Shown here piece after piece: positions 7,731 through 20,500 of a stretch of DNA of 64,000 nucleotides. The stretch comes from an uncultured Bacillota bacterium. Its GTDB lineage: Bacteria > Bacillota > Clostridia > Christensenellales > UBA1242. Both the position numbers and the translations under genes were made by a program. The notes beneath the pieces are model-generated. The model saw nothing but the letters and a program-made list of their open reading frames with translations. It was not told the DNA's origin and searched no databases. The DNA lies in contig CAMMDQ010000001.1 of NCBI GenBank assembly GCA_946495675.1, positions 1 through 64,000 on the forward strand. Direction: 5' to 3'. Position 1 is the first letter of the stretch. Every line of letters starts with the position of its first letter.

Positions 7731-8801
7731 ATGGACTGGAATCAACTTTGGAATGATATAGTTACCTTTTTTGAAACAAACATCTGGAATATTGTCCTCT
7801 TTTTTGCCGTTTTGTTTATTGGAATAATCTTGGTTAAGATATTAATAAATATTTCAAGAAGGCTTTTAAATAAAACAAAAATCGAAAAAATTGCAGTTGG
7901 CTTTATCATTGCAATTTTAAAAGTTGTTTTGTATTTATGTTTGATCTTGATTCTGTTGTCTATAATAGGCGTGCAAATCACTGGAATTTTGACGGCATTA
8001 AGCGCTCTTATTCTTGCCATCGGGCTGGCTCTAGAAAACAATATTGCAAATGCTGCAAATGGCTTGATTGTTGTCTCGTCAAAAATGTTTAAAAAAGGTG
8101 ATTATATTGAAGTTGATGGAAAGGAAGGAACTGTTGTTCAGATAAACTTTTTGTTTACAACCATTCTCACTTCTGACAATAAAAGAGTTACCATTCCCAA
8201 TTCGACCATTATCAACAATTCGGTGGTTGACTATGATAGTTGCAAAACCAGGCGGGTTGAATGGAAGTTTACCGTTGCATATGAAAGCGATGTTGAAAAA
8301 GTGAAAAAACTGATTGGCGACTGCATGTATAGCAATGGAAAAGTAAGGCTTGAACCGGCACCATTTTGCAGATTGAATAGCTTGGGTTCGAGCAGTATTG
8401 AATTTGTTGCTAAAGCTTGGTGTGATCGAGAAGATTATTGGGATGTTTATTATGATGTGCTGGAATTAGTGTATAACGAGCTTAAGAGAAACAACATTTC
8501 AATACCTTATGATCAACTTGAGATCAGGCAGAGAAAAGACAATCCAGTTTTGCCAGTGGATAAAAAAACTATCCCAAAAAGAGTGGAAAAAATCAGGATT
8601 GAAAAACGAGATTTTGACCTTGAAAACGCAGATTTGTCATCAATTTTTTTTAAGAAAAAAGGAAAAAAGACCAAACAAGAAAAGGGACGAGAATTTGATA
8701 GTGAAATAAAATTATTAAAAAATGAAGAAAAAATGCAAAAAAACAGCAAAATTCCTCGCAATTTAAAGAGAAAAAAATATAAATTTAAAAATGTTGATTA
8801 A
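7731..8801 (+). CDS. mscS: MscS-family small-conductance mechanosensitive channel
   Basis: The 356-residue protein has three transmembrane helices (about 18-40, 55-78 and 82-105). The third, pore-lining helix is glycine/alanine-rich (ALSALILAIGLALENNIANA), and the beta domain follows with GDYIEVDGKEGTV and the VTIPNSTIINN block typical of MscS. The channel opens on membrane tension to release solutes during osmotic downshock. The last 75 residues are an unusually long lysine/arginine-rich tail not needed for the core fold, perhaps for membrane or nucleic-acid contact. It is a single-gene unit between its own promoter and a terminator shared with gpmI. Confidence 0.9.
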   Translation: MDWNQLWNDIVTFFETNIWNIVLFFAVLFIGIILVKILINISRRLLNKTKIEKIAVGFIIAILKVVLYLCLILILLSIIGVQITGILTALSALILAIGLALENNIANAANGLIVVSSKMFKKGDYIEVDGKEGTVVQINFLFTTILTSDNKRVTIPNSTIINNSVVDYDSCKTRRVEWKFTVAYESDVEKVKKLIGDCMYSNGKVRLEPAPFCRLNSLGSSSIEFVAKAWCDREDYWDVYYDVLELVYNELKRNNISIPYDQLEIRQRKDNPVLPVDKKTIPKRVEKIRIEKRDFDLENADLSSIFFKKKGKKTKQEKGREFDSEIKLLKNEEKMQKNSKIPRNLKRKKYKFKNVD

Positions 8802-8805
8802 TTTA

Positions 8806-8834
8806 AAAACCGCTATTTTAAAATAGCGGTTTTT
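8806..8834. terminator. bidirectional terminator between mscS and gpmI
   Basis: A perfect inverted repeat, AAAACCGCTATTTT and its complement, flanked by A and T runs. It overlaps the stop codon of gpmI (8818-8820) and serves both convergent genes. Confidence 0.85.
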
Positions 8835-10317
8835 CCATTGATTGCGGAATGGTTTTGCCGAGCAGCTTTAAGACTGTTGGAGCAACGTTTGCAAGGGATC
8901 CTTTTTTTAGTTTTACCTTTTTTAATCTTTCACTTACAAGATAACACGGAACAGGGTTTGTTGTGTGAGATGTGATTTTGCTGCCTTTTTTATCAATCAT
9001 TTCTTCAGCATTGCCGTGGTCAGCGGTTATAATACAATCACCACCTGCCATAAGAGTTGCAAGGGCAAGAGCGTAGGCTTGTTTCTCAACACATTTTATA
9101 GCTTTTTTTGTTGTTTCAAAATTCCCAGTGTGACCAATCATGTCAGGATTTGAATAGTTTACAAGAATAAAATCATATTTTGCAGAAGCGATTGCATCTA
9201 AAGTTGCTTCAGTGATTTCTGTTGCCCGCATGTTTGGATAATAAGAAAAGTCTTTTGCATCAATGCTTTCTATCAATTTTCTATCTTCATTTTTGTAGGG
9301 TTTTTCGATCGTCCCATTAAAGAAAAATGTCACATGAGCATATTTTGTTGTTTCGGCAATATGAAACTGTTTTAGTCCCTCTTTAGCAATTATGGCAGAA
9401 AGGTTGTCTTCAATTCTTTCTGGCGGATATATAACATTCAGAGAGCAAAAATCTTCGTGATACAGCTCCATTGGCGAAAATAGAAGGTTTTTAAACTTTT
9501 TGGTTGAAAATTTATCAAATTTTCTGTCTGTTAGCGCTTTTGTCAATTCAATTGCTCTGTCAGATCGGAAATTGAAAAACACAACACTATCGTTATCTTT
9601 TATGATCCCATTTTCATCTAATAAAACAGGTTGAACAAATTCGTCGTAAATGCCTTGGCTGTAACTTTCTTGCAGCGCTTGTTGAGGAGTCTTATTGACG
9701 GGGGCGTCATTTCCAACTAACACATCATAGGCTTTTTGCAATCTTTCATATCGCTGTTCTCTGTCCATAGCATAAATTCTGCCGCTTATCGAAGCAATTT
9801 TAAAAGGCGTTGATTTGATATAATCTTCAAGTAATGAAATATATCTTTTCCCGTTATTAAATGGTGTGTCTCTACCATCTAAAAAGGCATGGATATACAC
9901 TTTTTCTAGTCCAGCAGTTTTTGCCATATCTATGATTGCAAAAAGATGGTTTATATGGCTATGAACACCGCCATCAGAAAGAAGTCCCATAAGATGAAGG
10001 CTGCTATTGTTCTTTTTAGCATACTCAATAGCCTTTAAAAGGGCTTTATTTTCAAAAAATTTTCCATTTTTGATTTCTGCATTGATTTTTTCAAGATCTT
10101 GCAAAATCACTCTGCCGCTGCCAAGAGTCAGATGCCCAACTTCGCTATTACCCATTTGCCCTTTTGGTAAGCCAACACTTTGACCGCTTGCTGAAAGGGT
10201 GGTGTATGGATACATTTTTTTTAGTTTGTCAAGGTGTGGTGTGCCAGCGGCAGCAATTGCATTGCCTAATTTTTTTTTGCTAAGACCAAACCCATCCAAG
10301 ATTATCAAGGTAACCAT
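8818..10317 (-). CDS. gpmI: 2,3-bisphosphoglycerate-independent phosphoglycerate mutase
   Basis: The 499-residue protein is a full-length iPGM of the alkaline-phosphatase superfamily, which interconverts 3- and 2-phosphoglycerate with two Mn ions. Asp8 in LDGFG is a metal ligand. Ser58 in GNSEVGH is the phosphorylated nucleophile. HAFLDGRDTP, and the C-terminal metal cluster in NPDMIGHTG and ADHGNAE, are intact. The transferase insert lies between. It has its own strong promoter and ribosome binding site and is not in the usual gapA-pgk-tpi-eno operon. Together with ppdK further along, it marks lower glycolysis around phosphoenolpyruvate. Confidence 0.97.
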   Translation of the reverse strand: MVTLIILDGFGLSKKKLGNAIAAAGTPHLDKLKKMYPYTTLSASGQSVGLPKGQMGNSEVGHLTLGSGRVILQDLEKINAEIKNGKFFENKALLKAIEYAKKNNSSLHLMGLLSDGGVHSHINHLFAIIDMAKTAGLEKVYIHAFLDGRDTPFNNGKRYISLLEDYIKSTPFKIASISGRIYAMDREQRYERLQKAYDVLVGNDAPVNKTPQQALQESYSQGIYDEFVQPVLLDENGIIKDNDSVVFFNFRSDRAIELTKALTDRKFDKFSTKKFKNLLFSPMELYHEDFCSLNVIYPPERIEDNLSAIIAKEGLKQFHIAETTKYAHVTFFFNGTIEKPYKNEDRKLIESIDAKDFSYYPNMRATEITEATLDAIASAKYDFILVNYSNPDMIGHTGNFETTKKAIKCVEKQAYALALATLMAGGDCIITADHGNAEEMIDKKGSKITSHTTNPVPCYLVSERLKKVKLKKGSLANVAPTVLKLLGKTIPQSMEKPLF

Positions 10318-10337
10318 ATTTATTTCCTTTTAAAAAA

Positions 10338-10366
10338 ATTGTATTGAAAATCTTAAAAAATGTCAA
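10338..10366 (-). promoter_or_regulatory. sigma-A promoter of gpmI
   Basis: On the minus strand, TTGACA (10366-10361), a 17-bp spacer and TACAAT (10343-10338), about 20 bp upstream of the start at 10317. Confidence 0.8.
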
Positions 10367-10399
10367 ATTTTTGCCTGATTTTGTTTAATTATTGCATTT

Positions 10400-11101
10400 T
10401 TAAAACAAATTATATCTTTCTGTGTGAATTATTGCGTTAAATATTTTTTCTTTGCAACCGGGATATTTTGTCTCTAAAGTTGTTAAAACTTGTTTTGTTT
10501 TTTCGCGCTCAGTGTGTTTATCTGCCGGACAATCGTTGTGCAGAACTGGCAAATTTTTTGCAATTCTTTCAATTTCTTTTTCTTCAACAAAAATCATTGG
10601 TCTTATCACTGTGAGATCGGTTTTTGACAGATAGGTTTTTGGTTTAAATGTTGAAAGTCTGCCTTCGAAAAAAAGTGACAAAATAAAGGTCTCAATCAAA
10701 TCATCACGATGATGACCAAGAGCCACTTTGTTGCAGCCCAGATCTTTTGCTTTGCTGTTTAGTAATCCGCGTCTTAAGTTGGCGCAAAGCGAACAAGGAT
10801 TTTTTTCTTTTCTGATTTCAAAAACTATTTCGAAAACATTTGATGGCACAATTTCAAGATTAACACCATTTTTTTTGCAAAAAGTCTTCAAATTTTTATA
10901 ATTATTTTTGCCATTGGTCAAATCGACAGCGATGGCAACAAGATCGAATTGTGAAAAAATGTATTTTTTATATTCACACAATGCGCTAAGAAGGCAGAGG
11001 CTATCTTTTCCGCCTGACAAGCCCACGGCTATTTTGTCGCCTGTTTCTATTAAGCGATATTCTTCAATAGCCTTCCGCAGACCGCTTAAAATTTTTCTCA
11101 T
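10400..11101 (-). CDS. TtcA-type tRNA thiolation enzyme (PP-loop ATPase)
   Basis: The 233-residue protein carries the PP-loop SGGKDS at 29-34 for ATP-dependent tRNA adenylation, and Cys103/Cys106 in PCSLCANLRRG. It also has a third cysteine, Cys191 in NDCPAD, at the position used by TtcA to hold its 4Fe-4S cluster. TtcA makes 2-thiocytidine at position 32 of tRNA; the related TtuA/NcsA group thiolates other positions but has extra zinc fingers not seen here. The signature GHHRDD is present. The length is shorter than E. coli TtcA (about 311) but normal for clostridial members. Transcribed on the minus strand upstream of gpmI, with a separate promoter. Confidence 0.85.
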   Translation of the reverse strand: MRKILSGLRKAIEEYRLIETGDKIAVGLSGGKDSLCLLSALCEYKKYIFSQFDLVAIAVDLTNGKNNYKNLKTFCKKNGVNLEIVPSNVFEIVFEIRKEKNPCSLCANLRRGLLNSKAKDLGCNKVALGHHRDDLIETFILSLFFEGRLSTFKPKTYLSKTDLTVIRPMIFVEEKEIERIAKNLPVLHNDCPADKHTEREKTKQVLTTLETKYPGCKEKIFNAIIHTERYNLF

Positions 11102-11125
11102 AATTTTTCCTTTTTTATCAAGTTT

Positions 11126-11153
11126 ATTTTATCAAAAAAATGTTAAATTGCAA
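11126..11153 (-). promoter_or_regulatory. probable promoter of the ttcA-like gene
   Basis: On the minus strand, TTGCAA (11153-11148), 16 bp and TAAAAT (11131-11126). The surroundings are very AT-rich, so chance similarity is possible. Confidence 0.45.
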
Positions 11154-11385
11154 ATAATTATTAAAAAAATCAAAAAAATAATAAAAAAATTTATAAAAAA
11201 TTGAAAAAATCTTTTATTTTTTTAATTTTGTTTTTTTGTAAGCTATTTTATTTGCTTTAAAACTAGGGACAAAAAATGATTTAATGATATTTTCAAGACC
11301 GAAAAATTAATTTTGAGATACTCATTTCATAAAAACCAAGAGAAAAATAAATAATTAATATTTAATTATTTTGATTTTAATTTAT
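11154..11385. other. AT-rich non-coding spacer
   Basis: About 230 bases made largely of A-runs and T-runs between divergent genes. There is no open frame with coding character and no strong hairpin. It probably acts as an UP-element-like upstream region of the giant gene's promoter, which is inference. Confidence 0.4.
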
Positions 11386-11414
11386 TTGACTTTTTTCGAC
11401 ATTAAAAGTATAAT
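11386..11414 (+). promoter_or_regulatory. promoter of the giant surface-protein gene with a Spo0A box in the spacer
   Basis: TTGACT (11386-11391), a 17-bp spacer and TATAAT (11409-11414) form a near-consensus sigma-A promoter. The heptamer TTCGACA at 11395-11401, the exact complement of the Spo0A box TGTCGAA, lies inside the spacer. By the rules known for Spo0A, a bound regulator there would block RNA polymerase, so repression is the simpler reading. Confidence 0.7.
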
Positions 11415-11421
11415 TTTTAAA

Positions 11422-11454
11422 AAGGTCGAGCTATGACTGGTTTTTATCGACCTT
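11422..11454 (+). promoter_or_regulatory. hairpin at the 5' end of the giant transcript
   Basis: AAGGTCGA (11422-11429) and TCGACCTT (11447-11454) form a perfect 8-bp stem with a 17-nt loop. The stem starts within a few bases of the expected transcription start (about 11421). A stem-loop at the very 5' end protects mRNAs such as aprE from decay, which would suit an 18-kb message. Confidence 0.6.
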
Positions 11455-11502
11455 ATTGCGTTTAATATTCTGCAAATTACAAATATTAAACAAGGAGGCA
11501 AA

Positions 11503-14500
11503 ATGAAAAAGTTTATCGTCGGACTTTTGGGGATTTTTATGATGCTTGGAGCATCTATTCTTTATGCCTGCACAGAGACGAATATCGATCTTGAACTTTC
11601 AACGCAAACCGTTTCTATCCAGCTCAATGGAGAGCTTGAAGATCCGACGGCGACTATTTATGCAAATATAACTGGCACTGACGATAAAACTTTGGATTGG
11701 AATTTGTCCAGAGACAATGATGTTGTTGCTGATGTGGAAATTTCAGAAACTTCCGATGGCAGATCGGCTATAACCATAACAGCTCAAAATGTTGGCGAAA
11801 ATGATCTTGTTCTTACAACCGCACATGGAGGTGTTCAAAAAACGGTGCATATTGAAGTATACACCGAGGTAACGCAGATTTTAAATAAAAGTGAAGACGT
11901 AGAAAACAAAAGCACTCGCTTTCTTGTCAAAGGTCAAACCAACACTCTTGTGGGAGAAAATTATTTTACATTCTTGCCAGAATCTAGCAATAGAACGCAG
12001 CTTAGCTGGACTTTTGAAGCCAATGGAACGACCTCTTACAATGGAGCAGAAATTGTTGGCAACCAAATCACTTTGCCAGAGCAATTTGACAGCGAGATAG
12101 TTTTGCGTGCTACAACACATCTTGGCATCAGCCAAACTATGCAAATTGATTGCATTGATCCCATCAATCTTTCATCTATAGACATCGGCGGCGCTAAAAC
12201 TGAAACGGGAGGTTTTCAGTATCTTTCAAGCGGAGAGGAAGTTGTTGTAGAGATAACGCCAAACATCTCCGGTCAGACCTATGAAAACACAGCCTATCTT
12301 GCTGTAAAATATAGCGGGGAAATAACAAACGATTTTGGAGGGCTTGATATTGAAGCTGTGGTATATGATGAAAGCGGAAGGATTTTGAGCATTGGCAGCG
12401 AAAATGTAGACGGCACATCAGAGCGATTGTTGAGAGTGGATGGGCAAAGTGTGAGATCTGCTGCCGATGGCTCAGTAGAATACATTTTCAAGGTTCAAGC
12501 CCTTGAAAACAGCAACATTAACGAAACCTTCTTCGTGGCTTTCAATATTGGTTATGCCGATTATGACTATCATATCAGTTCAGATGAGTTGAATCTTGGG
12601 AAATTAAAGGTTGACGCAAAAGAAAAGATTCAAAAAATTTCTGTTAGCAAAAATGAAATTGATGCAACCATTGATGAGCAATATTTGTATTCAAATTATT
12701 CCAGCTCAATGAATGGTGGCTTTGGGCAGCTTTACAACATAAGCCTTACTCCAAATTCAGTTGTTGATGCAAGTGGACAATACATACTTTCCGTTAATAT
12801 TGATGGCCTAGGGCTTCGTTCTGATCTTCCGCCAATTTTAGCTTACACTCGTTTTGGCGGGGCTTACTCAGAAATCGAGCTTGAGTGGGATGCAAATTCA
12901 TCAAGGTTTGTTTCACAACCAATTTCATCAACTTTGACAACCTTGCTTGAGCATCAAATTTATTTGAAAGCAAATCCAGAGTTTTTTGAAGCTGAAAGTG
13001 AAGCGGGAAATATTATTGCTGCATTAAGCGGAATTGAAGTTTCGTTTTCATCTGTTGACAATTCAGATATTGAGCCTGCAACCATGCAAGTTCGTGTTGT
13101 AAGAAGCTCAGGCAGCATTGAATTTGCAACAAATATTGATCAAATCAAAATAGACAGCAGCAATCTTTTAACTTTCTCGCAAACCTTCACTTTGCTGGGG
13201 CAGACAACTGTTGACGGCCTATATATTCCCGAAAATCAATCTGGCAATCGTTATGTTGAGATTGGTCAGCCTTTATTCCAATCGACAAATGGACAGAATG
13301 TAACATTTTCCGTCAATTTCACTCTTAAAGAAGATTATTTGGGTTTGACAAACTCGCAGACAAGCTTTGTCATCATGCATGAAAACGGAGCAAGCAGCAA
13401 TGATATAACGTTAAATATATATCTGCCGTTGACGGAAGCTTATGTTGTTTGCGACAGCTCAGATTCTTCAATCACAATGCAAGATTTTTCAGATAAAATA
13501 TTGATTGATGGACAAGATGAAACGGCAGCACTTTCACAATCTGTTTTAATGCTAAAAAATGGTCAGACGACGCTTTTATCATATGTTTTTAATCAAAGTT
13601 TAAATGGAGTTTCCGCTCTTTCTTCAGTAGAGGCGTCTTATTTTGATTTCGTTTACGACCCAAATTCTTCTGATGATAGGCAAGCTCAGCTTGATGCGTT
13701 CTTGGCACTTTATAATGGTGATTGGATGCAAATTGTTGACAGCAGCCAGGCAAGCAGTGATATTTTGTCAACAAACCTTGCTGTCGATCATATCAGAACT
13801 ACAAGCGAAGGTTACAGCTATCTTGTGCTTTCCTTTGAGGGAATTGGAGAAGATGGCGAAGCTGTCGTTATTCAAAGAGTTATTCTGGTGCATTCCTATA
13901 ATGCAGTTGAAAGTTTTTCTGTTTCTTCAGCAAATGACACAAATTTCACTTTATATGCGAGCAATTCCGTGGGAAATTCCGACCAGGTAAGCAAAACTGT
14001 GCGCATTTCATATTCTTCTGGAGATATCACTTACAAGAATGCTGAAAACTTTAGGTTTGAAACTACTATAGGCTCACAAACATTGACGGGAAATATTATT
14101 GACAATACAGTGCGCTGGACTACAGAAGATGGGGCGAGCTTTGCAAATCCATATTTTGATATCATGGCAGTCAACATCGGGCCTTCTTATCTTGAATTTA
14201 CCATTTTTGCTCTTTCAACTGAACTGGCACAAAATGCGCCACAACTTGTCAACATTTACTATTCAATTTCTTCAACGCAAGCAAACCTTGACCAAGTTGG
14301 GCTGGTTGACAGCACAGATCCTTACAGAGCACAAGTCAACTTTGTGATAATAAATGCTGACAGGGTTGAAGAACTTGTTGTTGATGGAGTGGATGATAAT
14401 GGACTATATTTTGAAGTAGGTTCGCTTTCTGACACGACTCAATTTATTGTTACAACCTCGTCGCCAAGCTATGCTATGGATGACAGCGTAAGCAGCATTG

Positions 14501-17500
14501 TTGTTGATGAAAATGGACAGGTAAGCAATAATATAGTTAGCGTTCAGACTGTCAACAACAGATTGCGTATTGATCTTGTTGCAAATACCGGCACTAAAGG
14601 AAAACTTTACATTTTCCCTTCAGATGCTGTTTTGAATGGTCAAATAATTTATCAATATGAAGGCGGAAGGGGCAGTTTAAGCCTGAACGAACTTGGACTT
14701 AAAAGAAGCGGAAGCAGTCAAACAAACTTTGAATGGCTGGTTGAAAATGCTTTCTTTGTGAACAACCAACAACAGCAAATTTCGTTTGCCCAGATTTTCA
14801 AAAGTGTTGACATTTTGGTTGCCGATGGACGCAGCTTTGAATATGCATATCGTGTTTATGAAGAAGAAGATTTCAGTCGTGGGGCCCAGCCGTCATCATA
14901 TTTCTATACTGTTATGAACGATATCACTCTTACAAACACGCATTTTGATACCTTTAATGGTGGTCTTCAAGGGGATAATAAAAATATCACTATAACCCTT
15001 GACGGCCAAAACTTTGCAGGAACTTTGTCAATATCAGGCAGTGAAGGCGGCGTTATTCGAAATATCACATTTAATGGTAATGTTTCTGCTTATGGCTCTG
15101 CTAATGGCTTTGTTGTGGATATTAATAATGGTGTGATAAGAAATGTAACCATTGACACCTACGGCTTAAGCAGCAGTGTTTTAAGTGCAAATTCAGGATA
15201 TGTTGGCGGCATTGCAGGCACAAATTATAGCGGTGCATATATTGAAAATGTTTCAGTTCTTGGACTTACAATCAATGGCGGGAATGCAACAGTTGGCGGA
15301 GTTGCTGGGCAAAACAGCGGTTCGATAACTCAAGCTCGCGTTGAGTTCTACAGGCTTGCAGGAGAAGACGACAACACCACTTTGAATACCTTTACAGGGA
15401 ATGTTGTTGGTGGTGTGATAGGCAGACAAAATGTTTCATCCACAAGCAGTGTTTATCAAATTTATGCTTATGACTATATTCTCGACTCTGCAAATGCAAA
15501 TAACAGATTGAAAGGAACAACCAAAGGAGCTTTGATTGGTCAGCTGTCTGGCAACGGCACACTAATATTCAGCGAAAGCTTTGCCTTTGTTGATAATATG
15601 GTTGGTCAGACAACTGAAAATCCAGAAACATTCGACCTTTCAGCTTTTGTGGGAGACGCTAATGGTGTTTCAATAAATTATCAATTATCATACATATCTT
15701 ATTATGATAGCGAAGGCTTCAAAACTGTAACATCAACTGATTTTTCAGGCAATCGAGTGATTGCAAGCGGTGATAGTGGCTTTAATGAAAACATTAATGG
15801 CGGCAACAGCTATTTGAGATATTTCTATCAAGACGAAAAAGTGCAATCGGTTGTACAAAAATTCAACGTTGTCCAAAACGGAGGGCTTTACAAGGCAATT
15901 CCTGTTGAAAATAGCAATAGCATTGTTTTCTTCAGAGCGGACCTTGCCGCTAGTGTTGGCTCAAGCTCACTTACAGCAAGTCAAGCGCAAGATTATCAAG
16001 AGCTCAACACCATTGACATTGCAGCTTTGTTTGGCTCTTATGATCAAAACATTATTGTAAGCTCAGATAGCAGCAGCCTTGTGATCACAGGCTCTCAAAT
16101 CTTTGTGCAGTCAGTGGGGAATGGAGAGCTTACACTTTCTTCAAAACAAGATGTTACGGTAAATAGGTCTTTTGATTTTGTTGTTGAGAAAGCGCTTAGC
16201 TCAATCATTGTTTCTTCTCAAAATGCTGCTGGTCAAACAGAGCAGTTTGAGCATGGTCAAAATTCAACTGTATATCTGCAAAAAACAATGTCAAGACAGT
16301 TTGTTGCCGAGTTTGCAACAGACACCGTTTATCTTGGCAATGGTGCAGATGCTTTTGAAATTCAGATGCTTGAAAATTTTGCTATAGACATTGAAGATCT
16401 GACTAAAACGCAAAATGCAACAACTGAATTTGAACAAGTTTCAAACACCGTCTTTGCGGCTACGGCAAATGAAGGAGAAATCACAGGAACAATTTTTGCT
16501 AAAATTTCTTCATCTGACTTGCAACAAGCAGTTACTAATGAAATTGGCATTTCAATCACAATCAATCCTATTGACGGAGCAATCAGCATTGGCTTCGACA
16601 GAGACGAAATTTCTCTTTCTCCTTCAACAACAACCAGCGTCAATGTCACAATGATTACCACTGATGCGAACGATGTTGCTTCAGCCCAAATTTCTCTTAT
16701 CAATGGCGAAATTGAAACAGTGCTAGAGCCAAACTACGATGCAGAGAGCGGCAAAACAACCTATTCAAAACCAGACGGAACAGAAGTTTTAACTATCACT
16801 CGAACGGCTGGAGACCCTAGTGAAAACTCTGGAGTTTATCAAAAAGAGTTTAGTTTCAGGTTTGAAGTGGCAGAAGAATATCTAAGTCGTTTAAGCTCAG
16901 ACGAAACTTATATGGTAAAATTCCTTTCAAATACATTGTATTCTTCTGAAAAATCTTTGACTTTGTATCTGTCAAGACAAGAGATGTCGAAGGTTGATAT
17001 GACAAATTATCGCGTTTCAAAAACAACCTTCAACCCTACTCAAACAATCTACGAAACTGAAGGAACCACTGGCGTTATGGCTCCAGGTTCAAGCTCTATC
17101 ATGCAAATCAGCGTCAATCCGCAGTATTCATACTATGATTTCATGGAGCTGACTGTTTCAGGGGCACCAATTGTTGACGCAGTTACCTTCTTACCGGTTG
17201 CACCAGGCGAAAGCAACCAATATCAGACTACAAGCGAAATCTCTTTGCAGTATATTACAAACGGTTTTAGATTTACTCCAAGCATGAATAGCAAATTTAA
17301 ATACAATCTTTATTTCCTTGCAGTTTTCAATAGAGCAATCCCACAAGATTGCACATTGACTTTCACAGCGACTTATTATGCTTACAACCAAAATGGTCAA
17401 CCAGAAATTGTGGACTATGTCAACTCTTACATCTTTGTTTCTTATCTTTCAGAGCCGACTATCACAGTTGATGGGGCTACATCAGCTTTGCTTGCCAAAG

Positions 17501-20500
17501 GCGGCAGCGCCCAAGTTTCAATTTCTGTCAACCTTGATCAAGAAATCGAATCAATCAATATAAGTGGAGCGACCAATGTTGATTATCATTTGGTTGGCAA
17601 TCCAGAAGGTGAAATAGATGCTTCAACCAACAAGCGAGTTTACACCTATAATCTCTATGCAAACATTTTGGCGACTGCAGGCGAAGACAATCGTTTCTAT
17701 GTGAATGCAACTGTGATCAGAAGAATAAACAACAACATAGAAAGAAAAACCACGCAAGCAACAGTAACCTTAGTTGACTTTAAGATCGATGAAGACCAGA
17801 CCTATCTTGAAGGGGCTGAAGACGGCGTTTTGGATGTGTATGTCAACGTCAATCAAACTCTCAGTTTAAACTATATGTTTGATCCACAGTCTCCAAATTA
17901 TGATGCATCGGACGAGGATTCTATCACTGCTTACGAAAACATTATGAGAGAACGCTCAATCTTTGAGCAAAATCATTACTATCCACAGATCACAAATAGA
18001 GAAGTTTCTCAAGACGACTATTTGCTTAATGTAGAAGCAACGGTCAATGCTGACGGAACGACAACATACTCTCCTATTCTGCTTGAAGACCGAATTTATT
18101 ATGTGACTGGCACAAACACTTATGTTCCAATCAAAGGTGCAAGCGAGGGCACTTCCCCATTTATTATTTCTGTTGACGAGCGAGGAGAGGTAAACATTCG
18201 TGCAACCACTTTGACACAGTCAAGCCAACAAATCATGATCCGCACCTATGTCACCACAAATGGTGAAGAGCGAATCATACAAACATATTTCACTTTGCAA
18301 ACTAGCCTTTATTCTGACGAAGATCTGCCGATCATGGTTGAATCAGCTCAAGAATTTTTATCGCTTGCTGAAAGTGAAGATGAGCAGATGCATGATTATA
18401 TTTTGATGAATGATATTGTGCTTGAATCTTATGAGCCATTTGACACTGACTTTATCTCAAGTTTTGATGGAAATGGGCACACCATCTTTATCCGTTCTTT
18501 CAACACAGATAGCAGTTCCAACACTTTGAATCTTGCCTTGTTTGACACAGTTGCCTCTGGCACAACACTCAAAAATGTTCGAGTCAATCTGTATGAAGGT
18601 GGCAACATTTCAGTTGACCTTTCGTCATACACCACTGCAAACATTGCGGGATTTGCAATCACCAACAACGGCATCATCACGAATTGTGAAGTTGTTTCAT
18701 TTTATACTGATCAGTACGCAATAGGGGCTTCTGGTTTAAATGAAAGCGCAATCTTGACTCAAAGATCGGGAGATACAGGGTTGATTGTAACTTACAATCG
18801 CGGAGAAGGCACTGGCGAGCAAATCATGCAAAACACATCTTCTTGGAATAGCTCGGTTGCAGGATTTGTTTTAAACAACAATGGAAATATCACAAATTCA
18901 AGAGTGGGCGGGGACCAAGTGATTGAGCTTTTGTCGCAAGACGAGATCAATGAAAATCAAGTTGTGGCACGACATAGCACTCTAGAGAATTTTGTCATTC
19001 AAGCTCAAGGCCGAGTGGCAGGATTTGTGCTTCAAAACGCAGGCAGCATTGCAGCAAGTTTTGTGAAAAATCTTGCAATGCAAAACAAGAGTGCAACAGC
19101 CATCGAAAGCAAGGCTTTTGCTGCTGGCTTTGTTGGCACAAGCTCTGGCAAAATCATGACCAGTTATGTTGAAGGTGTCAAACAGGCATCTTTGAGCACT
19201 CAAAGCATTTATGCAAGACTTGGCTCGACAATTTCATCAGAGCAGTGCGTTATTGCAGGTTTCATTTTGACAAATTCAGGTGATAGCTCTGTCATAGAAA
19301 ATTGTTATTCAAACATTTTGATCTCAAGTTCTTCAAATGTTGGCAGTGTATATTTGGCATCTGGCTTTGTTTATCGAAATGAAGGCAGAGTGGCAAACTG
19401 CTATTCAGCAAGCCAGGTTGAAAATCAAAGATATTCTCAAATGAACTTCTCGGGACTGGATGCTGATGGAAATTTGCTTGCCAGCGGAGAGTATGAAAAC
19501 TGCTATTATTATGATCAAGATTACAGCGAACTTGACTCTTCAACCGGTTCAAGCACAGAAGAGGCCTTTGAAACAGATGTGATCAGAGTGCCAGATGCAG
19601 GGGAAGAAGATTATTTCTATGGTTTTGCAATCGCAACAGCAACTCTTCAAGATGGCGTTTGGGCTATGGACATTGGCGATGGTCTCAGTGCGAGAGAAGG
19701 GTTGAAGCTGATCGAAGCTGACACAATCGCACATTCTTATCGATATGTGGTTTACTTCAGTGAAGATCAAATTGTTGAAGGGCAGCCAAGCTATTCACTG
19801 CCTTATGGTCAGATTGTTTTTGAAGATGATTCAACTTATTCGATCGACACATCTTATGGTTCAAGTCAAAACCCAATCATCATTCGCGATGCTGAAGAGT
19901 TTGTGCAAGTGACGGGCAGCAGCAGTTCAACTCCAATTCAACTTCAATACGAAACAACAATCCATGGCACTTACAGACTTGTCAGCGACATTGACATGAC
20001 CGCTTTCAGCTCACAAATCATCACTTTGCCATCAACTCAAAAGGCTTTCAGCGGAACGCTTTATGGCAACGGTTTCACAATCACTGGGCTTAGTCTGTCT
20101 TACAATGGCAGAAATCTGTCTTATGGTTTGTTCAAGTCAATTGAGCCATATGTTGTTTACAATCAACAGGGAACGATTGTGCAAACTTACAGCCCAAAAA
20201 TCACCGGGCTTAACATTGAAGTAGGCTCAAACTTGCTTGCCGGGGATACAATTTTTGTGGGCACACTTGCCGGCTATGTTAAAGACGCACTTTTGATCAA
20301 CATAAGCCTTGACTACTCAAATGGAGCAATGGTGCAAGGGCGAAACTTCACAGGTTCGCTTGCAGGTGTTGTTGCGGGCAGCTCAAGACTTAGAAATATC
20401 ACCGTTACAAATCCAAATATTCAATCTGCAAGAATAGCATCTTCAGGTAATACTGCTCTCAACTTAACAGCGATAAATAGTGCAAGAGCTGATCAAGGCT

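Noticed and set aside
16597..16603. TTCGACA inside the giant gene (also near 23208)
   Set aside because: Spo0A-box-like heptamers inside coding sequence with no promoter nearby; expected by chance.
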